A stretch of 64,000 bases of DNA from Neobacillus kokaensis (GTDB lineage Bacteria > Bacillota > Bacilli > Bacillales > Cytobacillaceae), in contig NZ_BNDS01000001.1 in the NCBI RefSeq assembly GCF_014656545.1, positions 251,190-315,189 of the forward strand, in the 5' to 3' direction. Below the pieces are notes generated by a model. The model was not told the origin of the DNA. It worked only from the letters and a program-made list of their open reading frames with translations, and ran no database searches. Below, one piece after another: positions 50,319-58,852 of the stretch. A program made the translations under genes and the position numbers. Position 1 is the first letter of the stretch. Each line of letters begins with the position of its first letter.

Positions 50319-51272
50319 ATGGAATTACGTAAACACGAAGAAAGAAGTATTTCGCCCGCTATTCCTGATGAGTGGTTTGTTCCAAAAGTTCGAGACCACA
50401 AAGAGTCAGAGGCAGTTGTCAGACCGAGTTTGTCATACTGGAAGGATTCGTGGCATCGGTTAATGAAAAATAAATTAGCGATGGCAGGACTATTCTTTCT
50501 TGTACTCCTTGCCCTGCTGGCTATTTTTGGACCGATGTTTTCACCATATACGGTTGAAACACAAAAGTTAACGCAGCAAAACCTGCCTCCGTCAAGCAAG
50601 TATTGGTTCGGTACAGATGATTTAGGAAGAGATGTTTTCACGCGGACTTGCTATGGTGCAAGAATATCATTATTTGTCGGCTTAATGGCGGCATTAATTG
50701 ATTTCCTGATAGGGGTTGTTTACGGAGGAATCGCAGGCTACAAAGGCGGTAAAACTGATAATCTGATGATGAGGTTTGTGGAAATTTTATATGGGCTTCC
50801 GTATTTGCTTGTCGTCATTCTCGTAATGGTTGTAATTGGCCCGGGTTTAACAACAATTATTCTCGCTTTATCGATTACCGGCTGGGTCGGCATGGCGCGG
50901 ATTGTACGCGGCCAGGTTTTACAGATTAAAAACTATGAATTTGTCCTCGCCTCCCAGACATTTGGTACGAAAACGGCAAGAATTATAAGGAAAAACTTAT
51001 TGCCCAATACGATGGGACCGATTATCGTGCAAATGACGTTAACGATCCCGTCTGCCATTTTTGCTGAAGCATTTTTAAGCTTTATTGGACTTGGTATTCA
51101 GGCACCACATGCAAGCTGGGGAGTGATGGCCAATGACGGTTTATCTACAATTCTATCAGGCTACTGGTGGCGCTTATTCTTCCCAACCTTATTTATCTCA
51201 TTAACGATGTTTGCATTTAATGTTTTAGGTGATGGGCTGCAGGATGCCTTAGACCCTAAACTAAGGAGGTAG
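50319..51272 (+). CDS. dppC: Dipeptide ABC transporter permease DppC
   Basis: The 317-residue permease starts with a hydrophilic arm of about 50 residues and a first helix (KLAMAGLFFLVLLALLAIFGP), then YWFGTDDLGRDVFTRTCYGARISL, the OppC/DppC signature, and the EAA loop (VRGQVLQIKNYEFVLASQTFGTKTARIIRKNLLPN). Together with DppB it makes the membrane pore. It is 7 bp upstream of dppD; AGGAGG at the dppC end serves the next gene. Confidence 0.94.
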   Translation: MELRKHEERSISPAIPDEWFVPKVRDHKESEAVVRPSLSYWKDSWHRLMKNKLAMAGLFFLVLLALLAIFGPMFSPYTVETQKLTQQNLPPSSKYWFGTDDLGRDVFTRTCYGARISLFVGLMAALIDFLIGVVYGGIAGYKGGKTDNLMMRFVEILYGLPYLLVVILVMVVIGPGLTTIILALSITGWVGMARIVRGQVLQIKNYEFVLASQTFGTKTARIIRKNLLPNTMGPIIVQMTLTIPSAIFAEAFLSFIGLGIQAPHASWGVMANDGLSTILSGYWWRLFFPTLFISLTMFAFNVLGDGLQDALDPKLRR

Positions 51273-51279
51273 CCGTATT

Positions 51280-52275
51280 ATGGAAAAAATCCTTCAGGTT
51301 AAGGATCTTCACGTATCCTTTTCAACATATGGCGGCGAAGTAAAAGCTGTCCGCGGTGTAACCTTTGATTTACATAAAGGAGAAACATTAGCAATTGTTG
51401 GCGAGTCCGGCTGCGGAAAGAGTGTCACCTCGCAAACCATTATGAGGCTGATACCGGAACCGCCGGGCAGAATTACAGGCGGAGAAATTATTTTTAAAAA
51501 TAAGGATGTCATTAAGTTAAAGGAGCCTGAATTAAGGAAAATCCGCGGTGCAAATATTTCAATGATTTTCCAAGACCCGATAACAGCATTAAATCCGACA
51601 ATCACAATTGGTGAGCAGATTATGGAAGGAATCAGGCAGCATAAGAAAATCACTCGGGAAGAAGCAAAACAAAAAGCAATTGAAATGCTAATGCTTGTCG
51701 GGATTCCTAATCCGGAAATCAGGCTAAAGCAGTATCCCCATCAGTTTAGCGGCGGTATGCGGCAGCGAATTGTCATTGCGATGGCACTAGTATGCGAGCC
51801 TGATGTATTAATTGCCGATGAGCCGACCACCGCTCTTGATGTTACGATTCAAGCGCAGATTTTGGAACTATTCCGTGAGATTCAGAAGAAAACCGAAGTT
51901 TCAATTATTTTAATCACCCATGATTTGGGAGTAGTGGCCCAGGTTGCCGATAGGATTGCGGTCATGTATGCAGGCAAAATTGTGGAACTAGGCACAAGAC
52001 GGGAGATTTTTTACAAGCCGAAGCACCCGTATACGAAAGGACTGCTGCAGTCTGTTCCACGCTTGGATATGGAGAAAGGAGATTTGATTCCCATCCCGGG
52101 AACTCCACCAGACTTATTTTCACCGCCAGTTGGATGCGCCTTTGCTGCCCGCTGTCCGTATGTAATGGAAGTATGTGACCGCGTTTATCCGTTTAAAACA
52201 TATATAAGCACACAACATCATGTAGATTGCTGGCTTCAGGACGACCGTGCTAAAAGACTGGTTTCAACCTATTAA
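51280..52275 (+). CDS. dppD: Dipeptide ABC transporter ATPase DppD
   Basis: The 331-residue ATPase has the P-loop [13 protein letters not shown]-loop MIFQDPITALNP, signature FSGGMRQRI, Walker B LIADEPTTALD and switch histidine TH. The C-terminal oligopeptide/dipeptide extension (PVGCAFAARCPYVMEVC) has the cysteine cluster that holds iron-sulfur in this group. It pairs with YkfD, the second ATPase encoded at the end of the operon. Confidence 0.95.
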   Translation: MEKILQVKDLHVSFSTYGGEVKAVRGVTFDLHKGETLAIVGESGCGKSVTSQTIMRLIPEPPGRITGGEIIFKNKDVIKLKEPELRKIRGANISMIFQDPITALNPTITIGEQIMEGIRQHKKITREEAKQKAIEMLMLVGIPNPEIRLKQYPHQFSGGMRQRIVIAMALVCEPDVLIADEPTTALDVTIQAQILELFREIQKKTEVSIILITHDLGVVAQVADRIAVMYAGKIVELGTRREIFYKPKHPYTKGLLQSVPRLDMEKGDLIPIPGTPPDLFSPPVGCAFAARCPYVMEVCDRVYPFKTYISTQHHVDCWLQDDRAKRLVSTY

Positions 52276-52302
52276 TATAAATATTTTATGAGGGGGAAAA
52301 TC

Positions 52303-53937
52303 ATGAAAAAGCTTACGATTTTGTTGGCTGCTGTCATGCTGGTTTTATCATTAGCCGCTTGTACAGCAAACAAGGATGCCGGCAGTGAACCAAAGGATGA
52401 TGGCAAAGGAAAGAATGAGGAGAAAAAGACAGAGAAGGTCCTTTACTTGAATAATGGACAAGAGCCAACTTCCTTTGATCCGCCGATTGGCTTTGATGCT
52501 GTTTCTTGGAATGCTTTGAACAATATTATGGAAGGGCTTACCCGCTTGGATGAAAATCACCAGCCGCAGGCAGCAACTGCTGAAAAATGGGACATTTCCG
52601 AAGATGGAAAAACTTATACTTTCCACATTCGTGAAAATGCCAAATGGTCAAATGGTGATGACGTAACAGCAGAAGATTTTGTTTATGCTTGGAAACGTCT
52701 ATTGGATCCTAACACAGGGTCATCTGCTGCATTTTTAGGATATTTCATTGAAGGCGGAGAAGAGTATAACAATGGTAAAGGTTCTGCCGACGATGTCAAA
52801 GTAAAGGCAGTGGATAAAAAAACCTTTGAAGTAACATTGATTAGCCCACAAGCTTATTTCCTAAGTGTAATTGCCAATCCGTGCTTTTTCCCAATCAATG
52901 AGAAGGTGGCAAAGGAAAATCCGAAATGGTTTGCTGAAGCAAATTCGTATGTAAGTAATGGACCATTCAAATTAGCCGAATGGAATCATGACAGTGACTT
53001 TACAATGGTAAAGAATGATAAATACTGGGATGTTAACAATGTTAAATTGGATAAAGTTCACTGGGCTATGGTGGATGATGCCAATACTGAATACCAAATG
53101 TATTCAACAGGCGAGCTTGATACATCTGATGTCCCGTCTGAATTAGCTGACAAGCTATTTAAAGAAGGAGATGTAAAGGTAGAAGATCAAGCAGGTCTCT
53201 ATTTCTACCGTTTTAACGTAACAAAAGAACCGTTTCAAAATGAAAATATCCGCAAGGCATTTGCATTAGCGATTGATCAGAAGCAAATGGTTGAATTAGT
53301 AACTAAAAACCAAGAAAAACCAGCTTATGGATTCGTTTCCTACGGATTCAAAGATCCTGAAGGCAATGACTTCCGTGAGCATAGTGGAGATTTAATTAAA
53401 ACTGATGCAGTAAAGGCAAAAGAACTCTTGAAAAAAGGAATGGAAGAAGAAGGCTACAAGAAGCTTCCTGAAGTAACATTAACTTATAACACACTGGATA
53501 CTCATAAAAAAATTGCTGAAGCCCTGCAACAAATGTTTAAGGAAAACCTTGGTGTTGATGTGAAGCTTGCCAACATGGAATCAAGCGTGTTCGCAACCGA
53601 TCAAAAAGCATTGAAATTCCAATTCTCTCGCAGTTCGTTCCTTGCTGACTATGCTGATCCAATCAACTTCGTAGAGAACTTTATCACAAACTCGCCAATG
53701 AACCGTACAGGCTGGAGCAATGCCGAATTTGACAAATTAATAAAAGACGCTAAGCATGAAAAGGATGAAAAGAAACGTTATGAGATGATGTACAAAGCTG
53801 AAAAGATCTTATTAGATGCTGCGCCAATCGTTCCAATTCATTTCTATAACCAAGTATATTTACAGAATAAAGATGTCAGCGGTATCGTCCGCCACCCTGT
53901 TGGATATTTAGAATTAAAGTGGGCAGATAAGAAATAA
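52303..53937 (+). CDS. dppE: Peptide-binding lipoprotein DppE
   Basis: The 544-residue SBP_bac_5-family protein catches peptides outside the membrane. Its lipobox LSLAAC follows a signal peptide, and a charged linker (NKDAGSEPKDDGKGKNEEKK) leads to the binding domains with LTRLDENHQPQAATAEKWDISEDGKTYTFHIR. ATG at 52303 is used because AGGGGGAAAA lies just before it; the ATG 15 bases upstream overlaps that site. In B. subtilis it binds dipeptides and murein tripeptides. A hairpin with a short T-run follows, which may make dppE the most abundant product of the operon. Confidence 0.94.
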   Translation: MKKLTILLAAVMLVLSLAACTANKDAGSEPKDDGKGKNEEKKTEKVLYLNNGQEPTSFDPPIGFDAVSWNALNNIMEGLTRLDENHQPQAATAEKWDISEDGKTYTFHIRENAKWSNGDDVTAEDFVYAWKRLLDPNTGSSAAFLGYFIEGGEEYNNGKGSADDVKVKAVDKKTFEVTLISPQAYFLSVIANPCFFPINEKVAKENPKWFAEANSYVSNGPFKLAEWNHDSDFTMVKNDKYWDVNNVKLDKVHWAMVDDANTEYQMYSTGELDTSDVPSELADKLFKEGDVKVEDQAGLYFYRFNVTKEPFQNENIRKAFALAIDQKQMVELVTKNQEKPAYGFVSYGFKDPEGNDFREHSGDLIKTDAVKAKELLKKGMEEEGYKKLPEVTLTYNTLDTHKKIAEALQQMFKENLGVDVKLANMESSVFATDQKALKFQFSRSSFLADYADPINFVENFITNSPMNRTGWSNAEFDKLIKDAKHEKDEKKRYEMMYKAEKILLDAAPIVPIHFYNQVYLQNKDVSGIVRHPVGYLELKWADKK

Positions 53938-53944
53938 TTTTATG

Positions 53945-53974
53945 AAGGGGTGTTCGTTTCGAACATCCCTTTTG
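53945..53974 (+). terminator. Leaky terminator inside the dpp-ykf operon
   Basis: AGGGGTGTTCG (53946-53956) pairs with CGAACATCCCT (53960-53970), one G-T pair, followed by only four T residues. The position after dppE suggests partial termination that lowers ykf expression. Confidence 0.7.
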
Positions 53975-54012
53975 TCCTCAGCTCATAGAGTAGTAGAAAG
54001 GAGGTAATTAAA

Positions 54013-54936
54013 ATGACATGTTTGAAACCGAAACACCTTCAAAAAGGAGATACAGTGGGTGTGATTGCTCCAGCCAGCCCGCCGAATCTCGAAAACCTTG
54101 AACGAGGGATTCAATTTTTAATTGGACTAGGGTTAAACGTAAAAAAGGGTAAGAGTGTAGAAAAAATTAACGGCTACTTAGCGGGGACGGATCTAGAGCG
54201 GCTTGACGATTTGCATGGTATGTTTTTAGACAAAGAAGTTAAAGCGATAATTTGCGCCTGCGGGGGGTACGGCACCGGCAGAATTGCCGCCAATATTGAT
54301 TATGAAATTATTCGAAATAACCCCAAAATTCTCTGGGGTTATAGTGATATTACGTTTTTACATACTGCAATCAGGCAAGAAACAGGTTTAGTTACCTTTC
54401 ACGGTCCAATGCTAGGGTCTGATATAGGGAAAGTAGATACCCATCCATTATCAAAAGAAAGATTTTTACAATTATTTAGCCCGGCAAAATTAACATACAC
54501 TGAAGAAATATCACCTTTAGAAGTGCTTGTTGAAGGGGATGTTAGCGGTCCGCTTATCGGTGGGAATTTATCTTTATTAGTAAGTTCACTTGGAACAAGA
54601 TTTGAAGTCGATACAAAGGAAAAACTTTTATTGATAGAAGATGTAAATGAAGAACCGAGGGCAATCGATCGGATGTTGAATCAGCTTTATATGTCCGGCA
54701 AACTCGAGGAAGCCAGCGGAATTCTAATCGGTGATTTCTGCGATTGTCTTCCAAAAAGAGATTTATCGTTGACATTGGATGAGATTATTGACTATTACGT
54801 TAAGCTTGCAAATAAACCTGCGATTAAAGGGCTGCAAATTGGCCATTGCAATCCCCACATTGCCGTTCCATTTGGAGTTCAAGCAACCCTTAACACGACT
54901 GAAAAAAGACTTATTGTCGATTCCGGCATCAAATAA
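54013..54936 (+). CDS. ykfA: LD-carboxypeptidase YkfA (S66 family)
   Basis: The 307-residue cytoplasmic enzyme removes a C-terminal D-amino acid from murein peptides. Ser111 in WGYSDITFLH is the nucleophile; LIEDVNEEPRAIDRML and GHCNPHIAVPFG supply the glutamate and histidine of the S66 triad. The start KPKHLQKGDTVGVIAPASPP is typical of LdcA proteins. AGGAGG precedes ATG. It begins the ykf half of the operon and works with YkfC and YkfB. Confidence 0.93.
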   Translation: MTCLKPKHLQKGDTVGVIAPASPPNLENLERGIQFLIGLGLNVKKGKSVEKINGYLAGTDLERLDDLHGMFLDKEVKAIICACGGYGTGRIAANIDYEIIRNNPKILWGYSDITFLHTAIRQETGLVTFHGPMLGSDIGKVDTHPLSKERFLQLFSPAKLTYTEEISPLEVLVEGDVSGPLIGGNLSLLVSSLGTRFEVDTKEKLLLIEDVNEEPRAIDRMLNQLYMSGKLEEASGILIGDFCDCLPKRDLSLTLDEIIDYYVKLANKPAIKGLQIGHCNPHIAVPFGVQATLNTTEKRLIVDSGIK

Positions 54937-54950
54937 AGGAATGATAAAAA

Positions 54951-56051
54951 ATGAGGATCGAGCGGATTGAAACATATAAAGCAGCGGTTCCGCTGATTAA
55001 ACCGTTCAAAACAGCATTACGAACTGTCACAGTGGCAGAGTCTATTTTTGTCAAAATAACCTGCGATAATGGGATCACTGGATGGGGTGAGGCCCCACCA
55101 ACGGTGGTGATTACCGGCGATAGTCTGAGCAGTATCGACTCTGCTATTCATATGGTAATTTCCCCCTTTTTAAAAAATAAAAGTCTATTAAACTATGAAA
55201 GCATTTTTCAAGGGCTTAAAACGATATTAGTAGGGAATTCAAGTGCCAAGGCGGCAGTTGATATGGCGTTGTATGATTGCCTCGCCCAATTATGCAAGCT
55301 GCCGCTCTACCAATTTCTTGGCGGTCACGATAAGGAATTGGAAACCGATTTTACAGTCAGTGTAAATGGCCCCGAGGAAATGGGCGATGATGCAGTTTCC
55401 TATATTCAACAAGGCTTTAATGTTCTGAAGGTAAAGGTAGGAAAAGACGATATGGCAACCGACATCGAACGAATTAAGGAAATTAGACAACGGGTTGGGG
55501 CCGATATTAAAATTCGGCTTGATGCGAATCAAGGCTGGATTCCAAAGGATGCCATCAGGGCGATCCGAAAGCTTGAGGACAATGGTTTAAATATCGAACT
55601 TGTGGAACAGCCGGTGAAAGCAGAGGATATCGAAGGTTTGAAACAGGTTACCGATCATGTCGACACGCTGATTATGGCAGATGAGTCTGTGTTTACACCA
55701 AGACAAGCATTTCAAGTTCTTAAAACAAGAAGTGCCGATTTAATTAATATTAAGCTAATGAAGGCGGGGGGAATCTATCAAGCACAGATTATTAATCAAT
55801 TAGCAGAAACCTGCGGTGTCCAGTGCATGGTGGGCAGCATGATTGAAACACATCTTGGGATAACGGCAGCAGCTCATTTTGCTGCCAGTAAGAAAAATAT
55901 AACCCGGTATGATTTTGATGCCCCGCTGATGCTGTCAAAGAATATGATTGATGGGGGAATTCGATATAATCAGCGGTTTATTACTTTTTCTGAGGAACCG
56001 GGTCTCGGGATAAAGCAGGTAAAAGTTGAAGGGGGAGTTTCACTTGGATAA
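54951..56051 (+). CDS. ykfB: L-Ala-D/L-Glu epimerase YkfB
   Basis: The 366-residue protein is an enolase-superfamily dipeptide epimerase. GWGEAPPTVVITGDS, VLKVKVGK (base lysine), RLDANQGW, ELVEQPVK, ADESVF (metal ligands Asp, Glu, Asp) and LMKAGGI (second lysine) are all present. It turns L-Ala-D-Glu from murein into L-Ala-L-Glu so that ordinary peptidases can use it. ATG lies 14 bp after the ykfA stop, and its end overlaps ykfC by 8 bases. Confidence 0.94.
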   Translation: MRIERIETYKAAVPLIKPFKTALRTVTVAESIFVKITCDNGITGWGEAPPTVVITGDSLSSIDSAIHMVISPFLKNKSLLNYESIFQGLKTILVGNSSAKAAVDMALYDCLAQLCKLPLYQFLGGHDKELETDFTVSVNGPEEMGDDAVSYIQQGFNVLKVKVGKDDMATDIERIKEIRQRVGADIKIRLDANQGWIPKDAIRAIRKLEDNGLNIELVEQPVKAEDIEGLKQVTDHVDTLIMADESVFTPRQAFQVLKTRSADLINIKLMKAGGIYQAQIINQLAETCGVQCMVGSMIETHLGITAAAHFAASKKNITRYDFDAPLMLSKNMIDGGIRYNQRFITFSEEPGLGIKQVKVEGGVSLG

Positions 56052-56964
56052 ATGGTTAGTTAACGTTCCAGTCGCAACTGTTTGGACAACAAATGATTCT
56101 GCTAGAGAAATAGATTGGGATGCAATAACAAACCCAGCTGATGTTTTTTCATGGTTACAACACTTAACCTATGAAACGAGGTTAGGCTTGTGTGAAGATA
56201 ATTTAGTCCAGACACAAGTCCTTTATGGCCAGGAAGTGCTGGTGCTGGAGGAGAATGATGAATGGGTCCATGTTATTGTGCCGGAACAGCCTTCATCCAA
56301 AAATGAAAGTGGGTATCCAGGCTGGGTCCCCAAAGCCCAGTTAGTTAGAAGTAAGGCTGGCTGGGACCTGCAAACTGGACCCGTGGTTGTTGTAGCGAAA
56401 CCAAAAGCGGTTTTACAAAGAAGAACTGAACTGGAGCTTTCTTTTCAAACGGTCCTCCCGCTTTTAAAAGAAGCGGATGACAAAGTGATTGTTAAGACAC
56501 CTGATGGGGGACAAGGGGCATTGGCATGGGAAAGTGTTGTTGTGTATGAATCGTTAGCTGCCCGCTATAAAGGAAGAGGGAAAGATATCGTAGCAGCCGG
56601 GGAACTATTTCTTGGACTTCCATATTTGTGGGGCGGGATGAGCAGTTATGGTTATGATTGCTCAGGCTTCAGCTACTCCATGTGCAAGGCAAACGGCTAT
56701 ATCATTCCCCGCGATGCGCATGACCAAGCAGCAGCTGGCAAGCAGGTTGATATTCAATCAGGCTTAAAACCAGGGGATCTTTTATTTTTTGCTTATGAAG
56801 CAGGAAAGGGAAAGATTCATCACGTTGGCATTTATTACGGTGAGGGAAAATTGCTTCATTCGCCGAATACCGGTAAAACGATCGAAATTACTCCGATAAC
56901 TGGCACAATTTATGAAAAAGAGCTTTGTGCAGCAAGACGCTATTGGTTTGATTCGGAGGCATGA
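56044..56964 (+). CDS. ykfC: Gamma-D-glutamyl-L-diamino acid endopeptidase YkfC (NlpC/P60)
   Basis: The 306-residue protein has two to three N-terminal SH3-like domains (about 1-175; VPVATVWTTNDSA, PGWVPKAQL) and a C-terminal NlpC/P60 domain with the catalytic cysteine in YDCSGFSYSMCKANG, HHVGIYYGEGKLLHSP for the histidine. It cuts between D-Glu and the diamino acid of free murein peptides in the cytoplasm. No signal peptide is present, in line with that role. TTG at 56044 is chosen because GGGGGAG sits 6-7 bases before it and the B. subtilis protein starts here with K-x-W-x-V-x-V-P-V-A-T. Confidence 0.92.
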   Translation: MDKWLVNVPVATVWTTNDSAREIDWDAITNPADVFSWLQHLTYETRLGLCEDNLVQTQVLYGQEVLVLEENDEWVHVIVPEQPSSKNESGYPGWVPKAQLVRSKAGWDLQTGPVVVVAKPKAVLQRRTELELSFQTVLPLLKEADDKVIVKTPDGGQGALAWESVVVYESLAARYKGRGKDIVAAGELFLGLPYLWGGMSSYGYDCSGFSYSMCKANGYIIPRDAHDQAAAGKQVDIQSGLKPGDLLFFAYEAGKGKIHHVGIYYGEGKLLHSPNTGKTIEITPITGTIYEKELCAARRYWFDSEA

Positions 56965-56966
56965 GG

Positions 56967-57977
56967 ATGGAAAATAACCAATTTTTACAAGTGAAAAATT
57001 TAAAGAAGCATTTTCACCTTGGCAAGGGTGAAATTTTAAAAGCAGTAGACGGTGTTACTTTTCATATTAATAAAGGGGAAACCTTTGGAATTGTTGGGGA
57101 GTCCGGCTGCGGGAAATCGACTGCCGGAAGAACTATCATTGGTCTATACGACCAGACCGATGGAGAAGTCATTTTTAACAGCAAAAATATTCACAAGCTT
57201 AACCAAAAGGAGCGGTTTGCTTTTCACCGGCAAATGCAAATGATTTTCCAAGACCCGTATGCATCGCTAAACCCGAGGTCTACAGTCAGTGAAATAATCT
57301 CAGAGCCGATGGAAGTTCACGGAATGTTTTCAAATAAACAGGATCAATTAAAGCGAGTTTATCAGTTACTGGAGGATGTGGGCCTCCATAGGGACCATGC
57401 GAACCGTTATCCGCATGAATTTAGCGGTGGTCAGCGTCAGCGGATTGGAATTGCCCGTGCCCTTGCGTTAAATCCAGAATTTATTATTGCTGATGAACCA
57501 ATTTCAGCATTAGACGTATCTGTTCAAGCACAGGTTGTAAATCTGCTGAAGCGGCTGCAACGGGAAAAAGGGTTAACCTATCTATTTATTGCTCATGACC
57601 TTTCAATGGTGAAACAAATAAGCGACCGGATTGGTGTTATGTACCTTGGGCATTTAGTCGAGCTGACAACCAGTCATGAATTATATCAAAACCCAATGCA
57701 TCCATATACCAAGGCGCTGCTTTCGGCGATTCCAATACCAGATCCTGATGTGGAGGACAAACGGGAGCGGATTATATTAAAAGGAGAAATTCCAAGCCCG
57801 ATAAATCCGACAAGCGGCTGCGTATTTAGAACACGCTGCCCGGTGGCTATGGAGGTTTGCGGACTAGAAAAACCAAAATGGCAGGAGGTTCACAAACAGC
57901 ATTTTGTGGCTTGCCATTTATATGACAACCACAAAACCGGCGGTCAAGATTATTCCCAGGTTGCCGCTTCGAGGTAG
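56967..57977 (+). CDS. ykfD: Peptide ABC transporter ATPase YkfD
   Basis: The 336-residue ATPase has the P-loop [25 protein letters not shown], signature [15 protein letters not shown] and Walker [12 protein letters not shown], and the OppF-type C-terminal extension with [17 protein letters not shown]. It completes the DppBCDE importer, with DppD as partner. ATG at 56967 with GGAGG 7 bases before is preferred to the ATG at 56961 that overlaps the ykfC stop. The end is 2 bp from the next gene. Confidence 0.93.
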   Translation: MENNQFLQVKNLKKHFHLGKGEILKAVDGVTFHINKGETFGIVGESGCGKSTAGRTIIGLYDQTDGEVIFNSKNIHKLNQKERFAFHRQMQMIFQDPYASLNPRSTVSEIISEPMEVHGMFSNKQDQLKRVYQLLEDVGLHRDHANRYPHEFSGGQRQRIGIARALALNPEFIIADEPISALDVSVQAQVVNLLKRLQREKGLTYLFIAHDLSMVKQISDRIGVMYLGHLVELTTSHELYQNPMHPYTKALLSAIPIPDPDVEDKRERIILKGEIPSPINPTSGCVFRTRCPVAMEVCGLEKPKWQEVHKQHFVACHLYDNHKTGGQDYSQVAASR

Positions 57978-57979
57978 AT

Positions 57980-58765
57980 ATGTTGGAATTTGAAGAAAAA
58001 CTAATTGGAGCTTTAGCAGGTTTAAGGGGAAAGGCCGGCGTTTCAATAGAAATTGAGGGTGAGTGCTTTAATTTTAATAGTGAGGAAGTTTTTCCGTCCG
58101 CAAGTGTCATAAAGGTTCCTATTTTAATCGAAGGGCTTAGACAGGCAGAGGCTGGTGAAATAAGCTTGAACCAAGTGCTGTCCATCCAGGACAGGGTAGG
58201 CGGTTCCGGGGTTCTTCAGACACTTTCAGATCAGGTAACCTTGACCGTAAAAGATCTTTTGACCTTGATGATAACTGTATCTGATAATACAGCAACGAAT
58301 ATGATGATTGATTTATTAGGGATGGATGCAATCAATCAGTCCATGAAAAAGCTGGGGCTGGAAAAAACTGTTCTCAAGCGAAAAATGATGGATTTTGCGG
58401 CAATTCAACGTGGACTTAACAATGTAACTACCGCTTCCGATTTAATTACATGTCTTAAAGTAATCACTGAAGGAGACTGCTTGTCCGAGAAAAGCCAAAA
58501 GCTGGCATTGGAAATCATGACCTACCAGCAGTTTCATGATAAGCTTTCGGGAGCGATTAATACCGAGAAAATTTTAGTTGCCAGCAAATCAGGCAGCCTT
58601 CCAGGTGTAGAGAATGATTGTGCCATTTTTAAATATCAGGGGAAAACTGCCTATGCGGCAGTATTAATGGACCAACTGGAAGATGAATATAACAGCAGAC
58701 GGGTAATTAGCAAAATTGGAAAAGGTATTTATGATTGTTTAATAGATAAATGTACTGACCCTTGA
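57980..58765 (+). CDS. Cytoplasmic class A beta-lactamase-fold serine hydrolase
   Basis: The 261-residue protein has the three motifs of the penicillin-recognising fold: S-V-I-K (42-45), S-D-N (101-103) and K-S-G (203-205). By alignment, Gln143 stands where class A beta-lactamases have the deacylating Glu166 (Q-R-G-L-N against E-x-x-L-N). It has no signal peptide, so it acts in the cytoplasm and is not a classical beta-lactamase. Placed directly after ykfD in the operon, it is likely a peptidase or amidase for imported cell-wall peptides or D-amino acid amides. GAGGTAG precedes ATG. Confidence 0.85.
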   Translation: MLEFEEKLIGALAGLRGKAGVSIEIEGECFNFNSEEVFPSASVIKVPILIEGLRQAEAGEISLNQVLSIQDRVGGSGVLQTLSDQVTLTVKDLLTLMITVSDNTATNMMIDLLGMDAINQSMKKLGLEKTVLKRKMMDFAAIQRGLNNVTTASDLITCLKVITEGDCLSEKSQKLALEIMTYQQFHDKLSGAINTEKILVASKSGSLPGVENDCAIFKYQGKTAYAAVLMDQLEDEYNSRRVISKIGKGIYDCLIDKCTDP

Positions 58766-58782
58766 TGCAGGGTCAGTTTTTT
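58754..58782 (+). terminator. Terminator of the dpp-ykf operon
   Basis: ACTGACCCT (58754-58762) and AGGGTCAGT (58769-58777) pair perfectly with a 6-base loop, then six T residues. The stem includes the last codons of the serine hydrolase gene. Confidence 0.93.
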
Positions 58783-58799
58783 CAAAAGCTGCTAAAACG

Positions 58800-58830
58800 A
58801 AAAAGACCGACTCCCGAACAGAGTCAGTCC
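58800..58830 (-). terminator. Terminator of the AGCS symporter gene
   Basis: On the minus strand GACTGACTC and GAGTCGGTC pair (one G-T pair) and are followed by five T residues. Confidence 0.88.
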
Positions 58831-58852
58831 TAATAAAAATTTATTTTACAGA

